Below are positions 58,991-64,000 of a stretch of 64,000 bases of DNA, piece after piece. The notes under the pieces are model-generated. The model ran no database searches and was not told the origin of the DNA. It saw nothing but the letters and a program-made list of their open reading frames with translations. A program made the position numbers and the translations under genes. The DNA comes from Catenuloplanes indicus. GTDB lineage: Bacteria > Actinomycetota > Actinomycetes > Mycobacteriales > Micromonosporaceae. The stretch covers positions 2,294,001-2,358,000 of the forward strand of contig NZ_JAUSUZ010000001.1 in assembly GCF_030813715.1 (NCBI RefSeq). Direction: 5' to 3'. Within the stretch, counting starts at the first letter, position 1. Each line of letters begins with the position of its first letter.

Positions 58991-60544
58991 CTACCGGGCC
59001 GCGCAGGACGGCGTCAGGCCGGAGCCGCTACCGGTGCCCTGGAACCCGAACTCGGTCGCGCCACCGGCCGGGACCGCGCCGTTCCAGGCGACGTTGCTGA
59101 AGCCGACCGCGCCACTGCTGCTGGCCGCGATCGCGTTCCACGTGCTGGTCACGGCCGCGCCGCCGGGCAGCGTCACGGACACGGTCCAGCCGTCGATCGC
59201 GGCAGCACCCGCCGCGACCCGCACGGTGGCCACGAACCCGCCGTTCCACTGATTGACCGACACGGTCGCGGAGCACCCGCCCGCCCCGGGCGACGGCGAC
59301 GCGGACGGCGTGACCGACGGCGAGGGCGACGACGTGCCCGCGGTCAGCGTCGGCGTCTGCCAGGTCCGCCACTCCGCCAGGTTCCCCGCGGCCCGGCTGG
59401 AGATCCGGAAGACGGCCGGCGCGCTCCCCGTACCCCCGAGGAACCTCTGGATGCTCTGTTGCAGCGGCGCCCGCCACTCGGACCGGTTCGCGCAGTGCGT
59501 GCCGTCCGACACGTCGGACCAGTAGGAGATCGCGTCGCCCGCGCCCAGCGCCCGGTAGACCTCGGCGCCGCCGAGCGCCGCGACGCTGGACGACCGGGCC
59601 GCCAGCCACGCGATATGCGGATTGTCCATGATGAACAGCCCACGCGGCGCGATCATCCCGACCACGGAGTGCGTGTCGATCGGCAGCCCGGCCGGGTTCC
59701 CGGTGTAGGAGCCGAACGCGTCGCCGAGCCACGGCTGCTCGCCGTACGCGCTGCTCAGCGGCTGCGCCCCGCTCTCCCCCGGTATCCCCCGGAAGATCGG
59801 CGTGCCGCCGCTGCCGGACTCGACCGGCATGGTGAGCGCGATCCGCTGGTCGAACGCGCCGGTGACGAACGCGCCCTTGCCGTAGCGGGAACAGCCGGTG
59901 ACGCCGGTCGCGTCCGCGCGCAGGACCGTGCCGCCGGACTGCTCCAGCACGTCGATGATCCGGCTGACGCCCCACGCCCAGGCGAGCAGGATGCCGGTGC
60001 CGCTGGACGCGCCGTACAGCGTGTAGAACGCGCCCTGCTTGCTGGTGCGCGGCGTGCCCTCGCGGCCGACCGCGAGCGGGTCGTAGCTGATCACCGCGGC
60101 ACCGGCCGCCTTGATCGCGGCGGTGTCCGCGCCGAACCCGCCGAGCACCACGACGGCCGGGAACGGCCCGGTGCCGCTCGGCAGGTCCACGCCGGCCGAG
60201 AAGGACGCGCTGCGCCCGCCCTCGGACACGGTCACGGTGATGCCGGTCCGGCTCACCGTCCCGGTGACCGACGTGGGCCGCGCGGGCTTCTCGCCGTACA
60301 CGTACCGCTCCGCCTGGTCCTTGATCTCCGCCCGCCGGCAGCGCCAGTCGGACCGGGAGGTGACGCGCGTGCCGTCGATCCGGGTGAACGGGTCGGGCAG
60401 CCGGCTGTTCGCGGTGACCGTGCCCTGGCCGATCGGGCAGTCGGCGCCGTCGTCCTCGGCCGGAGCCGCGAACGCCGGCCGCGGTACCGCGACGAAGCAG
60501 AGTCCGAGCACCGCGATCAGGATCAGCAGTCTCTTGACGATCAT
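58991..60544 (-). CDS. Secreted CE15 glucuronoyl esterase with CBM2
   Basis: The 517-residue exported enzyme has a signal peptide (MIVKRLLILIAVLGLCFVAV), a CE15 catalytic domain (about 30-390) and a C-terminal CBM2 cellulose-binding module (about 418-515, GGFVATVRVAAG, GWTVSVTLPGG, FSNVAWNGAVPAGG) after a Pro/Ser/Thr linker. The CE15 nucleophile motif GCSRYGKGA has Ser209; Glu232 (PVESGSGG) and the His in SDGTHCANRSEW complete the site. CE15 enzymes cut the ester between glucuronoxylan and lignin. AAGGAG stands 10 nt before the ATG. A LacI-type near-palindrome and a TTGACA promoter lie upstream, so plant-polymer control is likely. Confidence 0.92.
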   Translation of the reverse strand: MIVKRLLILIAVLGLCFVAVPRPAFAAPAEDDGADCPIGQGTVTANSRLPDPFTRIDGTRVTSRSDWRCRRAEIKDQAERYVYGEKPARPTSVTGTVSRTGITVTVSEGGRSASFSAGVDLPSGTGPFPAVVVLGGFGADTAAIKAAGAAVISYDPLAVGREGTPRTSKQGAFYTLYGASSGTGILLAWAWGVSRIIDVLEQSGGTVLRADATGVTGCSRYGKGAFVTGAFDQRIALTMPVESGSGGTPIFRGIPGESGAQPLSSAYGEQPWLGDAFGSYTGNPAGLPIDTHSVVGMIAPRGLFIMDNPHIAWLAARSSSVAALGGAEVYRALGAGDAISYWSDVSDGTHCANRSEWRAPLQQSIQRFLGGTGSAPAVFRISSRAAGNLAEWRTWQTPTLTAGTSSPSPSVTPSASPSPGAGGCSATVSVNQWNGGFVATVRVAAGAAAIDGWTVSVTLPGGAAVTSTWNAIAASSSGAVGFSNVAWNGAVPAGGATEFGFQGTGSGSGLTPSCAAR

Positions 60545-60616
60545 GTGGCGGTCACTCCTTCCGGTATCGTGCCGAAAGTCGCGCTAGATCGATGTCCGTC
60601 GATACTTTGTCGCCAC

Positions 60617-60664
60617 AGTGTCGGCGCGATCATCGCCACCTGTCAATGCGGGAAAGCGCCTTCC
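60617..60664 (-). promoter_or_regulatory. Promoter and LacI-type near-palindrome for the CE15 gene
   Basis: On the complement, TTGACA (60641-60646), an 18-bp spacer and GACACT (60617-60622) form a promoter. Next to the -35, GGAAAGCGCCTTCC (60651-60664) is a near-perfect palindrome of the LacI-family kind (12 of 14 positions). It could also serve the divergent GntR gene. Confidence 0.45.
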
Positions 60665-60774
60665 GGAAATCTTCCGGCAGTGGCACGATTCGACTGCGGG
60701 TCCGGCTTGCCCCACGGTCGCCCGAATGTCAACATTGGCGCCGACTCCCGTCCGCGGCGTGAAGGGCTTCCGGC

Positions 60775-61446
60775 ATGACGTCACCCGCGCTCCACCGGAC
60801 CGGCCGGCGCGGCCTCGCCGACGAGTCCGCCGACCGCATCCGCGAGGCCATCTTCGCCGGCGAGGTGCCACCCGGCGGCCCGCTCCGCGAGGTCGAGCTC
60901 GCCACCGGCCTCGGCGTCAGCCGCGGCTCCATACGTGAGGGCCTGTGGATCCTGGAACGCGAGGGCCTGGTGCGCAGCGCCTGGCACCGCGGCACCACGG
61001 TCATCGAGGTCACGCCGGAGGACGTACGCGAGGTCTACGCGGTCCGCGCCGCGCTCGACCGGCTGGCCGCGGTGACCGCGCGGGACACCGCCTCCGAGGC
61101 GCAGCTGGGCGAGCTGGACTCACTGGTCGGCGCGATGGCCACCGAGGTCACCGGGAACCCGGCCGGGCCGCGCCTGGTCGCGCTGGACATCTCGTTCCAC
61201 GACGCGGTCTACGCCGCGGCCGGCAACCGCCGGCTGACCGAGGCCTGGCGCGCGGTTCGCTCCCAGGTCCACCTGTTCCAGCTGCGCCGCGTCGCGCTCG
61301 GCTTCACCCACTACCGCGCCCGCGTCGTCGACGAGCACCGCGAGCTGGCCACGCTGATCCGCTCCGGCGACCGCGACACGCTCGCCCGCACCGCGGAGGA
61401 GCACGTGCTGCGCGCCCACCGCGGCCTCCTGGCCCACCTGGCGTAA
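60775..61446 (+). CDS. GntR-family regulator (FCD/FadR subgroup)
   Basis: The 223-residue regulator has an N-terminal winged helix (about 15-80: DESADRIREAIFAGEVPPGG, LATGLGVSRGSIREGLWILE) and an all-helical FCD ligand domain (about 90-220) with the metal/ligand residues Asp in LVALDISFHDAVYAAAGN and His in the later VVDEHRELATLIRSGD and EEHVLRAHRG segments. Such regulators respond to organic or sugar acids. It is divergent from the CE15 esterase with 230 bp between; glucuronate-type ligands would make sense but that is inference. ATG 60775 has AAGGG about 8 nt upstream. Confidence 0.9.
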   Translation: MTSPALHRTGRRGLADESADRIREAIFAGEVPPGGPLREVELATGLGVSRGSIREGLWILEREGLVRSAWHRGTTVIEVTPEDVREVYAVRAALDRLAAVTARDTASEAQLGELDSLVGAMATEVTGNPAGPRLVALDISFHDAVYAAAGNRRLTEAWRAVRSQVHLFQLRRVALGFTHYRARVVDEHRELATLIRSGDRDTLARTAEEHVLRAHRGLLAHLA

Positions 61447-61472
61447 CCCCAAACCCTTCGAAAACGGATCTT

Positions 61473-61517
61473 CCCGCTTCCGGCGTGGTCGCGTTCGGCG
61501 TGCTCCGCGGGCCCCGG
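61473..61517 (+). repeat. Dispersed 3' element, copy C
   Basis: Starts CCCGCTTCCGGCGTGG and continues GTTCGGCGTGCTCCGCGGG, 26 nt after the GntR stop codon and in its sense direction. The CCCGC/GCGGG stem is kept. The rest of 61447-61585 shows no gene. Confidence 0.7.
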
Positions 61518-61585
61518 TCCCGCCGCCGGTCACCACGAACCCGATGGCGGTCCACGGCCGGCGACGCGGTGCCGCGGCCGCCGGG

Positions 61586-62740
61586 TCAGGTGGCCAGCGC
61601 GACGGTGAGCATGACCAGCCAGTCCGGGTCGCGGAGCCGGTCGCCGTAGAGTTCGCGGAGCCGGGTCACCCGGTAGCGGACGGTCTGCGGGTGGACGAAC
61701 AGCTCGGCCGCGATCTCCTCACGCCGGCCCTGGTGGCGCAACCAGCTGCGGAGCGTCTCGGTGAGCTTCGCGGTGGACGCCTCGCCCTCCCCGGCCAGCG
61801 GCGCCAGCACCCGGGCGCGCAGGTCGGACAGCGCACCCGGGTCCGCGCCGAGCAGCAGCGCGACGAGATGCTCCTCGGTGTCGCCGCGCAGGCCCATCGC
61901 GAGCGCGCGTTCCGCCCGCGCGTACGACTCGGCCGCGCGCTCCCACGGCCGGGACGGCCCGACCACCACCTCGCGGCCGGCGAGCAGGCGCAGCAGGTGG
62001 ACGCGACCGGAGCCGTGCGCGTCCGGCACGAGCAGCACCGCGCGTTCGCCGTCCGCGTCGACCCGCAGCGTGCGCGCGTCCAGCAGGTCGATCAGGTTGC
62101 CGACCGCGCGCTCCGGCAGCAGCACCGCGGTGAGCGTGCCCGGCGGCGGCCACTCGGCCAGTTCCGCGGCCGCGACCAGCGCGTGCGGCGGCTCTGCCTC
62201 GATCAGCGCGCGACCGAGCCGTTCCAGGTTGCGGCGGCGGGCGCGGACCGTGGAGGCCAGCTCGTCCGCGTGCCCGGCGACGCTGGCGGCGGACAGCTCG
62301 TCGATGTAGGCGAAGACCAGCTCGGCGAACTCGGTCACGGTGATCGCGTCGACACCGGCCTCGACGCTGATCCGGGCCATGTCCCGCCAGGCCACCCGCG
62401 CACCGACCCGGTACGCGGCGAGCAGCGCGTCGAGGCTGCGGCCGTACCTCGCCTCGCCGCGGCCGAGCGCGTACGCGCCCTCCAGCGCGGGTTCCATCGG
62501 GGCGCCGCGGCCCGGGTCGGCGCTCTCCGCACGGGCGATCAGGTTCAGGAACATGGCGAGCGCGGCCCGGACCGCCCCTTCGATCTTGGCGCCCATCTCG
62601 CCGGCGAACGCCTCCGCATAGGCCGGCACCTCGGCCGTGATCGCGGTGACCGCACGGCCCGCCACCTCGGGTAACGCATGCCGCAGCGGAACAACGACGG
62701 AGGGTGACAGGCGAAACGACGAGACCGATGACTTGTTCAC
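61586..62740 (-). CDS. PucR/CdaR-type transcriptional regulator
   Basis: The 384-residue protein has an N-terminal RsbR-like/helical region (about 15-160, with YGRSLDALLAAYRVGARVAW), a GGDEF-like degenerate middle (about 185-300) and the C-terminal PucR helix-turn-helix (about 325-380: LRSWLRHQGRREEIAAELF, VHPQTVRYRVTRLRELYG). Family members activate genes for purine, sugar-acid or amine use. GTG 62738-62740 is chosen since TATTGT (complement of 62746-62751) ends 5 nt upstream, suggesting a leaderless transcript; a TTG at 62749 is possible. It is divergent from the ferredoxin reductase/desaturase genes and may regulate them (inference). Confidence 0.85.
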   Translation of the reverse strand: MNKSSVSSFRLSPSVVVPLRHALPEVAGRAVTAITAEVPAYAEAFAGEMGAKIEGAVRAALAMFLNLIARAESADPGRGAPMEPALEGAYALGRGEARYGRSLDALLAAYRVGARVAWRDMARISVEAGVDAITVTEFAELVFAYIDELSAASVAGHADELASTVRARRRNLERLGRALIEAEPPHALVAAAELAEWPPPGTLTAVLLPERAVGNLIDLLDARTLRVDADGERAVLLVPDAHGSGRVHLLRLLAGREVVVGPSRPWERAAESYARAERALAMGLRGDTEEHLVALLLGADPGALSDLRARVLAPLAGEGEASTAKLTETLRSWLRHQGRREEIAAELFVHPQTVRYRVTRLRELYGDRLRDPDWLVMLTVALAT

Positions 62741-62815
62741 AGCGAACAATAATGCCCGACGAAACTACCGTCTTGGGGTCAGGACTTCGCCCAACATGCG
62801 GTTCATGCTTGGTTC

Positions 62816-63892
62816 ATGCCCGCAACTCGCACCCTCAAGTCCGCCGCCTGGCGCGTCGTCGAGCTCGTCACGACGCCGCTGGTGCCGAGCGACTACCTGG
62901 ACGAGATCGCGCCGCTGCGCAACGCGAACATCCTGCGCGCCCGGGTCGAGGAGGTCCGGCCGGAGCACGACCGCGCGGTCACGCTGGTGCTGCGCCCCGG
63001 CCGCGGCTGGCACCGCCACCGGCCCGGGCAGTACCTGCGGATCGGCGTGGACGTGGACGGCATCCGGCTCTGGCGCAACTACTCGCTGACCAGCTCCCCG
63101 GACCGCGCGGACGGCCTGGTCGAGATCACCGTGACCGCGATCGAGGGCGGCGTGGTCAGCACGCACCTGGTCCGCAACGCGCGGCACGGCATGCTGCTGC
63201 ACCTGGACCCGCCGGCCGGCGAGTTCACGCTCCCGGCGCGCATCCCGGAGAAGATCCTCTTCGTCACGGCCGGCAGCGGCGTCACCCCGATCATGGGCAT
63301 GCTGCGCGGCGGCGAGATCAGCGCCGACACCGACGTCGTGGTGATCCACTCCGCCCGTACCGCCCGGGAAGCTCTTTTCACCCCCGAACTGGACGACCTC
63401 GCGGCCGAGGGCCGGATCCGGCTGATCGAGCGGACCACGTCGGTCGAGGGCCGGCTCTCCCCCGCCATGATCGCCGCGCTGGTGCCGGACTGGGCCGAGC
63501 GCGAGACCTGGGCGTGCGGGCCGAACGAGCTGCTCGACGAGCTGGAGAAGCACTGGGCGGACGCGGGCGCGGGCGAGCGCCTGCACGTCGAGCGGTTCCG
63601 GCCGGTGGTGTTCGCGGCCGACGGCCAGGGCGGCGAGGTCACGTTCCGGAAGACCGGAACCACGGTGAGCGCGCCCGGTGACGTACCGCTGCTGGATGCC
63701 GCCGAGGCCGCGGGCGTGCTGATGCCGTCCGGCTGCCGGATGGGCATCTGTATGGGCTGCGTGCTGCCGCTGCGCGAGGGCGTGGTGCGCGACCTGCGCG
63801 ACGGCTCGCTCATCGTCGCCGAGGAGGGCGACACCATCCAGATCCAGACCTGTATCTCCGCAGCGGCCGGCCCCTGCGCTATCGAGCACTGA
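62816..63892 (+). CDS. Ferredoxin reductase with C-terminal 2Fe-2S domain
   Basis: The 358-residue protein has an FAD-binding domain (about 35-135, LWRNYSLTSSPDR as the RxYS motif), an NAD(P)H-binding domain (about 140-255, FVTAGSGVTPIMGML and WACGPNELL) and a plant-type 2Fe-2S ferredoxin domain (about 275-358) with C-x4-C-x2-C in GCRMGICMGCVLP and a later Cys in IQTCISAAAG. It passes electrons to the desaturase that begins 18 bp downstream, as in the mycobacterial Rv3230c/DesA3 pair. ATG 62816 has no ribosome site; CATGCT ends 6 nt upstream, and two direct repeats GGTTCATGC lie at 62800-62819. Probable leaderless start. Confidence 0.9.
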   Translation: MPATRTLKSAAWRVVELVTTPLVPSDYLDEIAPLRNANILRARVEEVRPEHDRAVTLVLRPGRGWHRHRPGQYLRIGVDVDGIRLWRNYSLTSSPDRADGLVEITVTAIEGGVVSTHLVRNARHGMLLHLDPPAGEFTLPARIPEKILFVTAGSGVTPIMGMLRGGEISADTDVVVIHSARTAREALFTPELDDLAAEGRIRLIERTTSVEGRLSPAMIAALVPDWAERETWACGPNELLDELEKHWADAGAGERLHVERFRPVVFAADGQGGEVTFRKTGTTVSAPGDVPLLDAAEAAGVLMPSGCRMGICMGCVLPLREGVVRDLRDGSLIVAEEGDTIQIQTCISAAAGPCAIEH

Positions 63893-63910
63893 GCGGAAGG
63901 ACACATCCCC

Positions 63911-64000
63911 ATGACGATCATGGAGAAGAAGGACGTCAACCCGATCGCCCACCTCTCCCCGGAGGACATCGAGGCGATCGGCGCCGAGCTGGACGCGCTG
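63911..64000 (+). CDS. Fatty-acid desaturase, N-terminal fragment (cut by window end)
   Basis: Only the first 30 residues are present (MTIMEKKDVNPIAHLSPEDI and on to AELDAL). This opening matches the DesA3-type membrane acyl-CoA Delta9 desaturases of actinobacteria, and the preceding ferredoxin reductase is their usual electron donor. AAGGA lies about 9 nt before the ATG. The histidine boxes that would prove the assignment are outside the window. Confidence 0.7.
   Translation, partial: MTIMEKKDVNPIAHLSPEDIEAIGAELDAL

Noticed and set aside
57467-60778. 1103-codon + frame across nnrD, the phosphatase and CE15
   Set aside because: Spans three real genes on the other strand and has no recognisable domain.

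Overview
The window is very GC-rich DNA with actinobacterial codon use, frequent GTG starts and several promoters of the TANNNT-N6-ATG (leaderless) type. The gene content fits a filamentous, probably motile actinomycete of the Micromonosporaceae kind (Actinoplanes or Catenuloplanes-like): F420-type luciferase-like enzyme, SigE-family sigma factor, RsbU/V/W-like partner switches, three chemoreceptors, secreted glycan-active enzymes with carbohydrate-binding modules, and a ferredoxin reductase/desaturase pair. This placement is inference from gene types; there is no rRNA to confirm it. I saw no tRNA, rRNA, CRISPR array, intact insertion sequence or prophage.

Layout. 1-8.9 kb: the 5' part of a cytochrome P450, a secreted beta-propeller protein, a TetX-like monooxygenase divergent from its TetR regulator with two perfect operators, a four-domain PAS/phosphatase/kinase/STAS protein, and a TetR divergent from an unusual short-chain dehydrogenase. 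9-17.2 kb: housekeeping-like genes (CNNM transporter, LD-carboxypeptidase, voltage-gated channel, glycerophosphodiesterase, a divergent two-component pair, a Wzz-like protein, a luciferase-like enzyme). 17.3-28.5 kb: a 1004-residue GH3 enzyme under a LacI-type palindrome, a small secreted lysozyme-like protein, two chemoreceptors flanking a truncated TctA gene, a GNAT, a GH24 lysozyme next to an HEXXH protein. 28.5-37.5 kb: a SigE-family sigma factor with its membrane partner, a broken GH30 gene, aldo/keto reductase, secreted trypsin-like protease, an RsbU-type phosphatase, and a transmembrane sigma-factor/AbfB fusion in an operon with a nucleotidyltransferase.

37.7-43.2 kb: STAS protein, anti-sigma-like kinase, HSP90-family ATPase and a 947-residue TPR protein, tightly packed on the + strand. 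43.3-49.6 kb: a secreted protein with a clear promoter/operator, an amidohydrolase, a third chemoreceptor, and a TPR/fibronectin membrane protein. 49.8-57.3 kb: a four-gene operon (fibronectin type III surface protein, MoxR ATPase, DUF58, transglutaminase-like membrane protein) in which the transglutaminase triad is lost. 57.3-64 kb: NnrD, histidine phosphatase, a CE15-CBM2 glucuronoyl esterase, GntR and PucR-type regulators, and the ferredoxin reductase plus the start of a fatty-acid desaturase.

The most unusual signal is a roughly 46-bp dispersed element found four times (23992-24036 on the minus strand; 31566, 35296 and 61473 on the plus strand), each time a short distance 3' of a stop codon and in the sense orientation, with a covarying CCCGC/GYGGG stem. 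Other points worth attention are the one-protein sigma/zinc-motif/membrane/sugar-binding sensor, the HSP90-TPR operon coupled to a partner switch, the two-component genes whose start codons are 6 bp apart, and three proteins with changed key residues (dehydrogenase Lys to Asn, channel filter SLDGI, transglutaminase triad Ser/Phe/Asn).
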